64,000 nt of DNA. It comes from Pleomorphochaeta sp963678575 (lineage in GTDB: Bacteria; Spirochaetota; Spirochaetia; Sphaerochaetales; Sphaerochaetaceae). The stretch is taken from assembly GCA_963678575.2 (NCBI GenBank), contig CAXXHV010000001.1:186001-250000 (forward strand), written 5' to 3'. The notes under the pieces were generated by a model. That model was not told the DNA's origin. It saw only the letters and a list, made by a program, of their open reading frames with translations, and searched no databases. The position numbers were made by a program, and so were the translations under genes. Below, one piece after another: positions 48,327-58,449 of the stretch (position 1 is its first letter; every line of letters starts with the position of its first letter).

Positions 48327-50300
48327 ATGTTTGCAAAAATACTATTTGATTTACCCTTAGATACAGAATTCACCTATAGAATTCCAAAAGAGCTTGAATC
48401 TTTGATTTGTGTTGGAGTTAGGGTAAATGTACCTTTTCGAAGTTATTCAAAAATTGGGTATGTTGTTGAAATAATTGAAGAATATGAAACTGATTATAAA
48501 ATAAAAGATATAAAGAAAAATGTAGATAAAGAACCTTTGTTTACTAATTCTCAAATCGAATTAGCTAAATGGATGTCTGATTTTTATTTATGTTCAGTAG
48601 GAGAAGCTTTAGCTTTACAGATTCCAGGAGGGAAAAGAGAGAAAGTTTTCTCAATGAGTATTAATGAAGAGGATATTTCTACAAAAGAAATTGATGAACT
48701 ATCACAAGAACAAAATGAAGCCCTTGCTATTCTGAAAAAAAAAGAAAGCGCTTTATATTACTTATATGGAGTAACAGGATCTGGAAAAAGTGAAGTATAT
48801 TTTAGGTTTGCAAAAGAAATTATTAAAGAGAATAAACAGGTAATATACTTAGTTCCAGAAATTACTCTAACCCATCAATTAATTCAACAAGTAAGTAAAA
48901 GATTTGATCAAGAGGTAGCAATATTACATTCTGCTATGACGCAAAGTCAAAGGTTGTCTCAATGGTTAAAAATATTAAAAAATGAAGTCTCGATTGTAAT
49001 TGGGGTTCGAAGTGCTATTTTTGCTCCTTTTAATAATTTAGGTTTAGTTATAATTGATGAGGAACATGAAAGTTCTTATAAAAGCTCTCAAACTCCAAGA
49101 TATCATGCAAGACAAATAGCTCAACATATATGTAAAAAAAATAATGCAATATTAATTATGGGTAGTGCAACACCATCTTTAGAAGCCTTTAAACTTATGA
49201 AAGAAAATCATATTAAAAAAATAGAATTATTAAATAGAGTTGGTTTTGGACTTCTGCCTAAAATGAAAGTTGTTAATATGATAAATGAAAAAGGAATTAT
49301 TTCTAAAGATTTAGAAGATGAGATAAATAATACTTTAAAAAAGAAAAAACAAGTTATTTTGTTCTTAAATAGACGTGGATATTCATATTATTTTCATTGT
49401 AAGAGTTGTGGTTATGAAATGCAGTGCCCTAATTGTTCAATATCCTTAACCTATCATAAAAATAATAATTCAATGGTATGTCATTATTGTGGTTATAAAA
49501 CGAAACCAATAAGAATATGTCCAGAATGCAATAGTCTAGATGTTGGATATAGAGGGTTTGGAACAGAAATGGTTGAGCAAGAAATTAAGTCTTTATTCCC
49601 TTTTGCAAATATTGATAGATTAGATGGAGATGTTGCTAAAGATAAAAAAAATATGTTTTCTGTTCTTGATAAATTTAAAAATGGAGAAACTGATATTTTA
49701 TTAGGAACTCAAATGGTTGCTAAAGGCTTTAATTTCCCAAATGTTGAACTTGTTGGTATTGTATTAGCTGATTCAGCTATGAATATTCCAGATTTTAGAG
49801 CTCAAGAGAGAACGTATGCGCTTGTTACTCAAGTTGCAGGGAGAGCTGGCAGATTTAACTCTAAAGGTAAAGTTGTTATTCAGACTTTACAACCAGATAA
49901 TACAGCTATTCAAAATGCGTTAAATAATGATAGAATTTCTTTTTATGAAAATGAATTAAAAGTTAGAGAAGAGACAGAATTTCCTCCTTATTCGAGACAA
50001 TTGAATTTAGTATTTAGAGGTCTTGATAAAAAAATAACAGAAGAGTTTAGTCGATTTATTGAACAAAGATTAAATAATTTGAACTTAATTTTAAATAAAA
50101 AAAATAATATAAATGTTGAAATTTATGGACCAAATGAATGCAGTGTTTTTAAAATAGCAAACAATTATAGGTACAATATATTATTGCAGCATAAAAAAAT
50201 AACTTATTGCCAATGGCTTGTTAAGAAAGCTTTAGAAGAAATAAAAATACCAAAAAGTCTTTATATAGAAATAGATGTTGATCCTTTACAAATTATATAA
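48327..50300 (+). CDS. priA: Primosomal helicase PriA
   Basis: The 3'-5' helicase that restarts stalled replication forks and loads the primosome. 657 residues. The N-terminal DNA-binding domain spans about 1-105. Walker A is GVTGSGKS with Lys154. The DEEH box is at 244-247. Eight cysteines (358, 361, 367, 370, 385, 388, 398, 401) form the two zinc sites inserted between helicase lobes. GTQMVAKGFNFPNVELVGI follows in lobe 2. All key residues are present. It is the last gene of the cdaA run. Confidence 0.95.
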   Translation: MFAKILFDLPLDTEFTYRIPKELESLICVGVRVNVPFRSYSKIGYVVEIIEEYETDYKIKDIKKNVDKEPLFTNSQIELAKWMSDFYLCSVGEALALQIPGGKREKVFSMSINEEDISTKEIDELSQEQNEALAILKKKESALYYLYGVTGSGKSEVYFRFAKEIIKENKQVIYLVPEITLTHQLIQQVSKRFDQEVAILHSAMTQSQRLSQWLKILKNEVSIVIGVRSAIFAPFNNLGLVIIDEEHESSYKSSQTPRYHARQIAQHICKKNNAILIMGSATPSLEAFKLMKENHIKKIELLNRVGFGLLPKMKVVNMINEKGIISKDLEDEINNTLKKKKQVILFLNRRGYSYYFHCKSCGYEMQCPNCSISLTYHKNNNSMVCHYCGYKTKPIRICPECNSLDVGYRGFGTEMVEQEIKSLFPFANIDRLDGDVAKDKKNMFSVLDKFKNGETDILLGTQMVAKGFNFPNVELVGIVLADSAMNIPDFRAQERTYALVTQVAGRAGRFNSKGKVVIQTLQPDNTAIQNALNNDRISFYENELKVREETEFPPYSRQLNLVFRGLDKKITEEFSRFIEQRLNNLNLILNKKNNINVEIYGPNECSVFKIANNYRYNILLQHKKITYCQWLVKKALEEIKIPKSLYIEIDVDPLQII

Positions 50301-50330
50301 AACAAATTAGATTCTTTTTATTTGTTTTTT
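50299..50330. terminator. Possible shared terminator between priA and the membrane diguanylate cyclase
   Basis: Arms AAAACAAAT (50299-50307) and ATTTGTTTT (50320-50328) followed by TT on the plus strand. Both convergent genes end here. The stem is A/T-rich, so stability is uncertain. Confidence 0.4.
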
Positions 50331-52030
50331 ACCACAACTAATTTTTGAGAAACTCCATTTTTTAAATATTTTTTATTTATTAATGGTTTTTGTTTTTCTT
50401 TGTGTTTATACATATTTGAGTCTGCCTTTTCAATAGCTTTTTTAATATTTAAATCTAATTCTTTAATATAATAATGAGCACCAATAGCCATTCCAGAATC
50501 TTTTTCAGTAGGAGAGAAATTTTGTGAGATTGAATTTGCTGTATTATAAAATTCTTCTTTAGTTTTATTATATATTAAACCTATAAACTCATCTCCACCT
50601 ATTCTGTATAGTTTACTACCTTCTGGAAGAGATTCCTTTAGGGCTTTAGACAATCTTTTTAATAACTCATCACCATATTTATGTCCATAAGTGTCATTAA
50701 TAATTTTTAAGCCATTAATATCTGCAAGAATGATTCCCAAATTATCAAGGTTATCTCCTTTTAGTTCTAAATATCTTTCATAAGAATTTCTATTTTCAAC
50801 TAAAGTGACAACATCGAGATAAGCCAATTTTTTTAAAAGTTTTGCTTCGTTATCTTTATTATTTTTTTCTATTAAATTACCAAGGCTATTATTTATAAAT
50901 ATAAATGCGGTTATTGCCATTCCTAAATGTAATAAAGAAACATGGCCAATGCTTATTTTTAAGATGAGAAGTATTTCTTCTGCAATAATTGATATTAAAA
51001 TACTTGAAATTGCTAAAATGCAAGATATTATTTTTTTTTCACCATTTTTATATATTTTAATTGAAACAAATAAAATTAAAAGAGTAAAGAACAAAAGTAA
51101 AGAGCCCATAAATACTAGAAATTTAAGATAAGAAATATTGAATAATGATCCTATCGAAATTGGTATATATAAAAATAATATTATTATAGAGAACCATTTT
51201 ATAATTTTATAGTTACTAATTTTTGGATAATTTGTACTTATGTAAAACCACAAACAAAAAGGAAGAGAAACCATTGAAAAGAAACTTAATTCCATAGGTA
51301 GTGCGGGGTTTGAAATACCAATTAATTGTCTTGAGCTAGATTGGGTAAGAACCCAAGTTCCTAAACATAATAATAATAGAGAAAGGGATAATAAAAAAGA
51401 ATTATCACGTGACCAATTAAAAAATAAGAGATTACCAAAAAAAATAAATCCTAATATAATTAAAATTATACCAAAAAATAATGAATTATAATTTAATTCG
51501 AAAGCTTGATATAATAAATACCCTTTTGTGCCTATATAAATTGGAAATAATTTTTGTGAAAAAGGATTATCTGATGGACAAAAAAGTTTAATTGATAGTT
51601 GTTTTGAATTGCTGTTTTCTGGCAATCTTATAAAGTGTCTATATCCTCCACCATAATCTTTAGCATCTTTATCAAAAAAGCTGTAAATTTCTTTATTATC
51701 AACTGCAATTCTTACACTAAATCCTGAAGCTCTGAATAAAAGAAAGGAATTGTTTATTGCCTTATCATTAGGTAATTTTGCAATTAATTCAATATCTTTA
51801 TTTTTTGTTGAAGATGTGAACTCATAAGGAAGTTTTGTTTTATCAAGAAATTGTCCATTCTCATATATTTCAAAATTAATGTTAAGCATTTCTCCTTTAT
51901 CGGAGTCAAAAACGCCCGGAGCATCAAGATTTATAATTTTTATTATATTGGTAAATAAAAATATAAGAATAAGGAAAATAAAAATGATAGTATAGAAATA
52001 ATTATTTAACTTGCTTTTTTTTGTATTCAT
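50318..52030 (-). CDS. Membrane diguanylate cyclase with 7TM-DISM-like sensor
   Basis: A 570-residue inner-membrane signalling enzyme. One helix (about 12-30), an extracytoplasmic beta-rich domain (about 40-170) like the DISM extracellular sensor, then seven hydrophobic helices (about 175-380), then a GGDEF domain (about 405-550). RIGGDEF (478-482) is intact, with metal Asp437 in ADINGLK. No RxxD inhibitory site is seen before GGDEF. This architecture detects carbohydrate or other periplasmic signals and produces cyclic di-GMP; it is the second such enzyme in the window. It is a single gene facing priA, followed upstream by a 378-bp empty stretch. Confidence 0.88.
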   Translation of the reverse strand: MNTKKSKLNNYFYTIIFIFLILIFLFTNIIKIINLDAPGVFDSDKGEMLNINFEIYENGQFLDKTKLPYEFTSSTKNKDIELIAKLPNDKAINNSFLLFRASGFSVRIAVDNKEIYSFFDKDAKDYGGGYRHFIRLPENSNSKQLSIKLFCPSDNPFSQKLFPIYIGTKGYLLYQAFELNYNSLFFGIILIILGFIFFGNLLFFNWSRDNSFLLSLSLLLLCLGTWVLTQSSSRQLIGISNPALPMELSFFSMVSLPFCLWFYISTNYPKISNYKIIKWFSIIILFLYIPISIGSLFNISYLKFLVFMGSLLLFFTLLILFVSIKIYKNGEKKIISCILAISSILISIIAEEILLILKISIGHVSLLHLGMAITAFIFINNSLGNLIEKNNKDNEAKLLKKLAYLDVVTLVENRNSYERYLELKGDNLDNLGIILADINGLKIINDTYGHKYGDELLKRLSKALKESLPEGSKLYRIGGDEFIGLIYNKTKEEFYNTANSISQNFSPTEKDSGMAIGAHYYIKELDLNIKKAIEKADSNMYKHKEKQKPLINKKYLKNGVSQKLVVVKNK

Positions 52031-52408
52031 AATGAAATATTATACTTTGAATTTAAATCAAGCAAGTTAATTTTAAAAATAATATAAAAGCATAAATATA
52101 ATATAATAAAATAGTTATGTTTTTTTTAAATAAATAATTGTTTTGTATAAGAACTACTTAATAAATAAATAAAATTAAAAATTAAAGATGTAGTTTTGTA
52201 CTAGAAATAGAAAATGAAATATAATATTCTATATATAGAAGTAAAAATATTTAATAAAATTTATTTTAATACATGTAGGAATAAAAACTATTAATGGATC
52301 TACACTTATAATAAGTCTATACATATAAATATATTTGTTTTTATGTTTAACTCTATATAAGCATTAAAATAAGATTATTAAAAAATATAAGATATATGGA
52401 GCAAAATT
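52031..52408. other. 378-bp AT-rich stretch without a gene
   Basis: It separates the divergent cyclase gene and def and must hold both promoters. I see no open frame of note, no strong hairpin and no unambiguous promoter boxes because the sequence is almost all A and T. Confidence 0.5.
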
Positions 52409-52915
52409 ATGTTGGAAATATATACAATAGGAGAAGAAATTCTCAGAGAAAAATGTAAAAAAGTAGTAAAATTTGATTCTGCTTTAGAACTCCTTGTAAA
52501 TGCTATGTTTGAAAAGATGGATGAAGCTGATGGAGTAGGTCTTGCGGCTCCTCAAATAGGTGTGGATTTAAGGGTTTTTGTTATTGATGATCATCGCGGT
52601 ACTAGAAAAGCTTTTATTAATCCTGAAATTTTAGAAACATCAATGGAAGAATGTTCAATGGAAGAAGGGTGTTTGTCAATACCAGGTGTTTATACCTATT
52701 TAAGTAGAAGTGAACGAGTAACTGTTCAAGCGCAAGATGTGAGTGGAAAAACATTCAGAGTCGAAGCAGATGATCTTTTAGCAAGAGCGATTCAACATGA
52801 AAATGATCATTTGAATGGAATTCTTTTTGTAGATAGACTAGATGAAAAGAGTAGAGCTAAAATTTTAAGAACTTATGAAAAAAGGAATAAAATAAAAAGA
52901 GGTTCTTCTAAGTGA
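52409..52915 (+). CDS. def: Peptide deformylase
   Basis: Removes the formyl group from the N-terminal methionine of new proteins. 168 residues with all three active-site motifs: GLAAPQIG (44-51), EGCLS with metal ligand Cys88, and QHENDHLNG with His130, Glu131 and His134. GGAG lies before the ATG. The stop overlaps the fmt start (GTGA), so the formylation and deformylation enzymes are produced together, a widespread arrangement. Confidence 0.96.
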   Translation: MLEIYTIGEEILREKCKKVVKFDSALELLVNAMFEKMDEADGVGLAAPQIGVDLRVFVIDDHRGTRKAFINPEILETSMEECSMEEGCLSIPGVYTYLSRSERVTVQAQDVSGKTFRVEADDLLARAIQHENDHLNGILFVDRLDEKSRAKILRTYEKRNKIKRGSSK

Positions 52916-53835
52916 GAATATTATTTGCAGGAACAGCAGAGATAGGTGTAAAGACTCTTATTGAATTATCAAGATCCTTTGAAATAGGATTAGTTTTAAC
53001 AAACCCAGATAAACCACAAGGAAGAAGTAAGAAATTAATTGCTTCTCCAATAAAAGCTGAGGCTTTAAAGTTAGGCCTTCCTATACTTCAGCCTGAAAAA
53101 TTAAGAGGACCTGTATTAAAAGATGTAGCTTCATATAATTGTGATATTTTAGTTTGTTTTGCTTATGGTAAAATTTTTGGACCTAAATTCCTTTCATTAT
53201 TTAAAGGCGGGTGTTATAACATCCATCCCTCACGACTTCCTCAATATAGAGGGAGTTCGCCTATTCAATATGCAATATTGAATAATTTAGAAAAAACAGC
53301 AATAACTATCCAAAAACTAGGTTTAGAAGTCGATAGTGGTGATATTTTAGCAACAAAAGATGTTATTTTGAACGAAAATGAAACAACTTTGTCCTTGAGT
53401 GAGAAAGTGGCTGAAATTAGTGCTCCATTTGCACTTGATACTTTTAAGAAGTTGGAATTAGGGGTAATTGAATTTACTCCTCAGGAAGGTCAAATTTCAT
53501 ATACAAAGCAATTTTCAAAAGAGGATTCATTAATTGATTGGAATAAAAGTGGAAAGGAAATAAGTGCTCAAATTAGAGCTTTTATTCCTTGGCCAAAAGC
53601 TTATACTATATATAATGGTAAAAAATTGTTCTTAACAGGTGTTGCTGGTGTGCTTGAAGAAAGTTATGATATTCCAGGAAAAGTTATTATTAAAATTAAG
53701 AATAAAGGGTTAGTGATAGCTTGTAAAGAAGGTTCGGTAATTATAAATAGGCTTCAATTAGAAGGAAAGAAGGAAATGGATTTTAATTCTTTTGTTAATG
53801 GGAATAATGAAATAATTTCCTCAAAATTAGGATAA
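52912..53835 (+). CDS. fmt: Methionyl-tRNA formyltransferase
   Basis: Adds formyl from 10-formyl-tetrahydrofolate to initiator Met-tRNA. 307 residues. The catalytic triad is Asn103, His105 and Asp141 (NIHPSRLPQYRG and EVDSGDIL). The C-terminal domain of about 100 residues (from RAFIPWPKAYT) binds tRNA. The start is GTG, overlapping the def stop by four bases. The patatin gene starts 3 bases after its stop, so the housekeeping pair continues into an envelope operon. Confidence 0.95.
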   Translation: MRILFAGTAEIGVKTLIELSRSFEIGLVLTNPDKPQGRSKKLIASPIKAEALKLGLPILQPEKLRGPVLKDVASYNCDILVCFAYGKIFGPKFLSLFKGGCYNIHPSRLPQYRGSSPIQYAILNNLEKTAITIQKLGLEVDSGDILATKDVILNENETTLSLSEKVAEISAPFALDTFKKLELGVIEFTPQEGQISYTKQFSKEDSLIDWNKSGKEISAQIRAFIPWPKAYTIYNGKKLFLTGVAGVLEESYDIPGKVIIKIKNKGLVIACKEGSVIINRLQLEGKKEMDFNSFVNGNNEIISSKLG

Positions 53836-53838
53836 ATT

Positions 53839-56124
53839 ATGAAAAAAAAAATTAAAATATTTATTTTTATATTACTTTTTTCTTTATCTTCAGTATATGC
53901 AACTTATCCTAAAGTTGCATTAGTACTTTCTGGGGGCGGAGCGAAAGGCTTTGCACAAATTGGTGTTGTTGATGAAATAATGAAATTGGGAATACCTATT
54001 GATTTTATTTGTGGTACTAGTATGGGCGGATTAATTGGAGCTTATTACGCCTTAGGGTATACTTCTCAAGATATAATACAAATGATACGCGATAATTCTT
54101 TATTTGAGTATTTATTGAATAATAAAGAAAAAACGGTTTATCCTCCTTCTTTGTTTAAAGATTCTAATGGTTTAAAAGTCTCATTAGGTTTAAACAAAAA
54201 TGGAATTGGCGATTATCCTGGATTAATTAAAGATCAAGGAATTTTATCTTTTTTAAATAAAACAACAATAAAAAGTCCTGGTGAAATAAGTTTTGATAAG
54301 TTATATATACCCTATAAAGCTGTTGCAATAAATGCTAGCACAGGAAGCGAAAAAATATTAGATCATGGTTTTATTTCTGATGCTATGAGGGCGACAATGT
54401 CATTACCCATAGTTTTTGCACCTTTTGTATTAAAAGATGGTACATATTGTATGGATGGTGGACTTGTTGATAATCTTCCCGTTCAAGTCGCAATTGATTG
54501 GGGTGCAGATATTATTATCAGTGTTGATGTTTCGAGTGGTGATTTAAAATCTGGAGAAGATTATTCTTCATTATCAGGTGTTATTTTACAAACTATAAAT
54601 TTAACTACTTTTGGAAATAGAGAGAATAGTCAAAAAGCAAGTGATATTCTTGTTAAACCAGATGTTTCAAATTATTTAGTATTAGATGTAGGTAGATTTG
54701 AACAAATTCTTGAAAAAGGATATGAAGAATTTGAAATACATAAAGATGAATTTATAAAATTACGAAATGAAATTAGTAAATATCGAGATATAAAAATAGT
54801 TAATGAGAATTCAATAAGTTATTATTCACAATTGCAAGATCCTTTAATTACTGGTGTTACATTTGTAGATGTAACTAAAAATAATGATGAATACTCTTTT
54901 ATAAATATTTTTGATAAATATATTGGGATTCCATTGTCCTCAGATATTTTATTAAAATTAGAAGAGGATGTTTCATCTTTTGCTCAATTAAATGGTATTT
55001 CATCTGTCTCTTATAATTTTAATCCATCCGAGAAGAATTCTAATGAAGGTGTTTTAGAATTAGATTTAAGATCTTGGGACACCTCTCCATCTAAAATTGA
55101 TTTAATTGGATTATCTAAATTAGGGTTTTCAAATAATCCAATAAATTTAGCTTGGTTTTATTTGTCCTTTGATGTTCATACTCAATTGAAAAAAATATTA
55201 GCTGAAAAAATGTCTGTTGATTTAAGGTTAAATATTTCAGAAAAAACTGAATTAAATTCTAAAATTGGCTATATGATTAAAGCTACTAATAATTATGATA
55301 TGACTCTATTTACTCAATTTGGTACTAAATTTGGATCTTTATCTCCTGCTAATAATAAGTATATAAAATATTATATACCGACTTTTTCTATTGGATTTGA
55401 TGTTGGTTTAGGTTTTGATTTAAGAATGTCAAATAAATTATCTCTTGAATTCTTATCAAATTATAATTTAATCTCTTTGGCGGCAACCACTTTACCTATT
55501 GGCATAGATCAAATCAAATTTGAAAATCCTATTCTAAATATTATTAATTTTGATTTAAGTTTTTCATATTTAGATATGGAAGATTCAATTTTTGCAGTAA
55601 AAGGATTTGGTGCTAATGGTATTGGTTCTTTAAAAATTACTGATGGTGATTTGGGTTTTTTCTGTTATTTCGATACAAACTTTAATTATGAATTAACAGA
55701 TTTTGATTCATTAAAAATGAATGCTAATTTTGGATATTCTTCTGCTAATTATCAATTGACATCATCATATTTTGATTTAGGGGGATATAATAAAATTCCT
55801 GGAGATTATTATGGTTCATATACAAGGGAATTCTTGTTAATAAATCTTATTTATCAAAGATATCTTGGAGATTTTATTTCACCTTTATTCTTTCAATCTG
55901 GAATAACTTTTTATGCACAAGATAGTTATAGCCCTGTTGAAAATATATTTCCTAGTGAAAATAGCAATATGATAGAGCCTCCTAATTCAAGTATTCCAAA
56001 ATTATCTAAATTTGGAATTGGAATTTTTAGTGGTATAGGTTTTAATACAAATAATGGAGATATTATTATTGGTGGTGGAATATCAATAAATGGTAACTTT
56101 AATATAGTTTTGGAGTTTGTATGA
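53839..56124 (+). CDS. Patatin-like phospholipase fused to an outer-membrane barrel (type Vd autotransporter)
   Basis: A 761-residue surface lipase. The signal peptide is residues 1-21. The patatin domain (about 25-310) has the oxyanion loop SGGGAKG (31-37), nucleophile Ser61 in GTSMG and partner Asp206 in DGGLVDN, so the catalytic dyad is intact. A POTRA-like section (about 330-410) follows, and a BamA/TpsB-type beta barrel fills the rest, ending in an aromatic-containing strand (FNIVLEFV). This matches PlpD/FplA-type type V-d autotransporters, which hydrolyse phospholipids at the surface. It overlaps the next gene by 4 bases and follows fmt closely, an odd setting for a possible virulence factor. 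Confidence 0.88.
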   Translation: MKKKIKIFIFILLFSLSSVYATYPKVALVLSGGGAKGFAQIGVVDEIMKLGIPIDFICGTSMGGLIGAYYALGYTSQDIIQMIRDNSLFEYLLNNKEKTVYPPSLFKDSNGLKVSLGLNKNGIGDYPGLIKDQGILSFLNKTTIKSPGEISFDKLYIPYKAVAINASTGSEKILDHGFISDAMRATMSLPIVFAPFVLKDGTYCMDGGLVDNLPVQVAIDWGADIIISVDVSSGDLKSGEDYSSLSGVILQTINLTTFGNRENSQKASDILVKPDVSNYLVLDVGRFEQILEKGYEEFEIHKDEFIKLRNEISKYRDIKIVNENSISYYSQLQDPLITGVTFVDVTKNNDEYSFINIFDKYIGIPLSSDILLKLEEDVSSFAQLNGISSVSYNFNPSEKNSNEGVLELDLRSWDTSPSKIDLIGLSKLGFSNNPINLAWFYLSFDVHTQLKKILAEKMSVDLRLNISEKTELNSKIGYMIKATNNYDMTLFTQFGTKFGSLSPANNKYIKYYIPTFSIGFDVGLGFDLRMSNKLSLEFLSNYNLISLAATTLPIGIDQIKFENPILNIINFDLSFSYLDMEDSIFAVKGFGANGIGSLKITDGDLGFFCYFDTNFNYELTDFDSLKMNANFGYSSANYQLTSSYFDLGGYNKIPGDYYGSYTREFLLINLIYQRYLGDFISPLFFQSGITFYAQDSYSPVENIFPSENSNMIEPPNSSIPKLSKFGIGIFSGIGFNTNNGDIIIGGGISINGNFNIVLEFV

Positions 56125-57131
56125 GTAGAGGCTTACCTTGGAGAACCTATAAACAATATTTGATTGATACGTATTCTACAAGTGTATATCGAATTGGAGT
56201 TGATGGAGGGTTTTCTTGCCCTAATAGAGAAAAAGATAGAAGTGGTGGGTGTGTCTTTTGTGATGCAACAGGAGCTAGTGCAACATATCAAAGAGATGGC
56301 GAAGGTATTTGGAAAAGGGATAGTAGTTTTCAAAAAAAAGTAGCTCATTGTGGTCCAAGAGAAAAAATTAGCTTAGATAAAAGACTGTTATCTTTAGAAA
56401 AACAAGTTGAAAAAGGTAAAACTTTTATATTAGAAAGATACAATACGGAGGCAATGAGTCTTTATTTCCAGGCTTGGACTAGTACTTATGCTTCAAGAGC
56501 TGAATTAAAAGCTATTTTTGATAAAGGGTTATCTTTATATCCTTTTACAGAATTTATTGTTTCAACAAGACCCGATTGTTTGGATGATGATGTAATAGAT
56601 CTTTTATTTTCTTATAAAAAACAAGTTAAAGATGTTTGGGTTGAAGTAGGATTGCAAAGTGGAAATGATAAAACTTTAAAGTTAATAAACAGAGGGCATG
56701 ATGTAGAATCTTTTTCTAATGCCGTACTTAAATTACATGATAAGGGTATTAAAGTTTCAACGCATATAATTACAGGCTTGCCAAATGAAAGTTATAAAGA
56801 ATTTGATAAGACAATTGAACTAATAAATGATTTAAAAATTGAAGCAATCAAAATTCACAATTTAGATATATTAGGTGGAACTGCTTTGTTTGAGGAATAT
56901 ATTAGAGGAGAGCTTGCTGTAGCAAGTACGCATAGGGCAATAGAACATTGCATGTATATTTTAAGAAGAATATCAAAAGAAGTTATTGTACAGAGGTTGT
57001 TGTGTGAAACACCGCCTCATAGATTAGCAGCACCAAGAAAATTTTATGATAAATCAAAATTTATTCAACATTTGGAGAAAAGAATGAAGGTAGAAAATGC
57101 AAAGCAAGGAGATTTATATGATAGAGAATAA
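56121..57131 (+). CDS. Radical SAM protein, TIGR01212/YhcC family
   Basis: A 336-residue radical SAM enzyme. The family cluster Cys33-x10-Cys44-x2-Cys47 (SCPNREKDRSGGCVFC) binds the 4Fe-4S cluster, with the spacing shared by YhcC and Elp3-like proteins. WVEVGLQSGNDKTL and THIITGLPNES follow as expected. The product and substrate of the family are not established to my knowledge. The ATG overlaps the patatin-gene stop. The C-terminus (CETPPHRLAAPRK) is typical and the length is normal. Confidence 0.88.
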   Translation: MSRGLPWRTYKQYLIDTYSTSVYRIGVDGGFSCPNREKDRSGGCVFCDATGASATYQRDGEGIWKRDSSFQKKVAHCGPREKISLDKRLLSLEKQVEKGKTFILERYNTEAMSLYFQAWTSTYASRAELKAIFDKGLSLYPFTEFIVSTRPDCLDDDVIDLLFSYKKQVKDVWVEVGLQSGNDKTLKLINRGHDVESFSNAVLKLHDKGIKVSTHIITGLPNESYKEFDKTIELINDLKIEAIKIHNLDILGGTALFEEYIRGELAVASTHRAIEHCMYILRRISKEVIVQRLLCETPPHRLAAPRKFYDKSKFIQHLEKRMKVENAKQGDLYDRE

Positions 57132-57579
57132 AAACTCCGTAGATAAATTATTAATAAAAATAAGCAAATTTGGTATTTTTTTTAGTATCATATTAGTTGT
57201 CCTTATTTCTTATTTTAGTTTAGTGTCTTCTGATAAAGTAAAATCTGTTAGTTATTTCCCATTTGGAGATAAAGGGGCTCACATGCTTGCATATGCAGTC
57301 TTTGGCGTTTTTTTATATTTTTCTTTTTCAAGAATTTCTTTTACTTTACATCATAAGAACAGAGATATTTTAGCATCAAATTGGATTGTGTTACCTTCAG
57401 TCTTTACTATTGGTATTGGAATAATTATTGGAACAATACTAGAAATAATTCAGATTTATGTAAGTAGAGATTTTGATCTTTTAGATATTGCTTCTGATGG
57501 ATTAGGCCTTATGGTAGGATGTGCAATTGGTTTTTATCTTTTAAAATTTATTGTAAAAATAACTTTAAAAAAGGAGTAA
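57118..57579 (+). CDS. VanZ-like membrane protein
   Basis: A 153-residue protein with four hydrophobic helices (about 15-35, 55-75, 90-115 and 127-147). DKGAHMLAYAVFGVFL near residue 45-60 and the GTILEIIQIYVSRDFDLLDIASDGLG block (in sequence from about 103) are characteristic of the VanZ/YbfC-like family. Function is poorly known; VanZ itself affects glycopeptide susceptibility. ATG 57118 follows AAGGAG and overlaps the end of the radical SAM gene; an earlier in-frame ATG at 57097 lacks a ribosome site. Confidence 0.8.
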   Translation: MIENKNSVDKLLIKISKFGIFFSIILVVLISYFSLVSSDKVKSVSYFPFGDKGAHMLAYAVFGVFLYFSFSRISFTLHHKNRDILASNWIVLPSVFTIGIGIIIGTILEIIQIYVSRDFDLLDIASDGLGLMVGCAIGFYLLKFIVKITLKKE

Positions 57580-57582
57580 TAA

Positions 57583-58449
57583 TTGAATTCTTTTGTTGAT
57601 CAACTAAAAACAGAATTAATTAAAAGTACTGTTGAGTTGGATGAAAGTCTTGTTGCTTTAATAAAAAAAGCTAAAGAAAAAGAATCGCTTTTTCAAACTA
57701 AAGAATCAGCTTCTTCATTAGTAGTATTAAATAGTATTTTAGAAAATTTAGAAATTTCAAACAAGAATAAAATCCCTATGTGTCAAGATACTGGTATGTT
57801 TGATGTTTTTGTCGATATTGGTAGAGATAATAAATCTCAATTATCTACAATTGAGAAAGCAATAAATAAAGCTTGTTCTTTGGCAAGTGATGAAGGTAAT
57901 TTTAGAAAAAGTGTTGTAAAAGAACCTGTTTTTGATAGAGAAAATACAAAAAATAATTTGCCTGCAATTATTACTTATAATTTAGTAGAAGGTAAAAATA
58001 TAGAAGTAAATGTTTTATTAAAGGGGTTTGGTTCAGAAAATTGTAGTTCTGTTAGAATGCTAAATCCAACAGTATCAAAAGAAGGGGTAATAGAAGCTGT
58101 TTTAGATATTGTAAAAACTGCAGGAGGAAAGCCTTGTCCTCCAATATGTGTAGGAGTTGGACTTGGGGGAACTATGGAAAGAGCAGCTTACTTATCAAAA
58201 CGTGCTTTAATAAGAGAATTTGGTTCTAGCAATTTAGATTTAAAATATAAAGAATTAGAAGATGAGTTATTATTAAAAATTAATGAATCTAAAATTGGAG
58301 CAGGAGGCTTTGGTGGAGTAACTACTGCATTGTTTGTTAATGTAGAACATGAAGCTACTCATATTGCGGGGTTGCCTTTAGCTGTATCAATTAATTGTTG
58401 GGCTGATAGAAAGGCTCATATTACATATGAAGGAATTTTATATGATTGA
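57583..58449 (+). CDS. Class I fumarate hydratase, alpha subunit
   Basis: The N-terminal-type subunit of a two-subunit iron-sulfur fumarase, interconverting fumarate and malate. 288 residues. Likely cluster cysteines are Cys67 (PMCQDTG), Cys154 (SENCSSVRM) and Cys185 (GGKPCPPICVGVGLGG). The start is TTG after AAGGAG. Its stop overlaps the beta-subunit start. Tartrate dehydratase is the alternative because the families are alike, but no tartrate gene is nearby. With no other citric-acid-cycle genes in view it may serve a partial reductive branch. Confidence 0.9.
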   Translation: MNSFVDQLKTELIKSTVELDESLVALIKKAKEKESLFQTKESASSLVVLNSILENLEISNKNKIPMCQDTGMFDVFVDIGRDNKSQLSTIEKAINKACSLASDEGNFRKSVVKEPVFDRENTKNNLPAIITYNLVEGKNIEVNVLLKGFGSENCSSVRMLNPTVSKEGVIEAVLDIVKTAGGKPCPPICVGVGLGGTMERAAYLSKRALIREFGSSNLDLKYKELEDELLLKINESKIGAGGFGGVTTALFVNVEHEATHIAGLPLAVSINCWADRKAHITYEGILYD

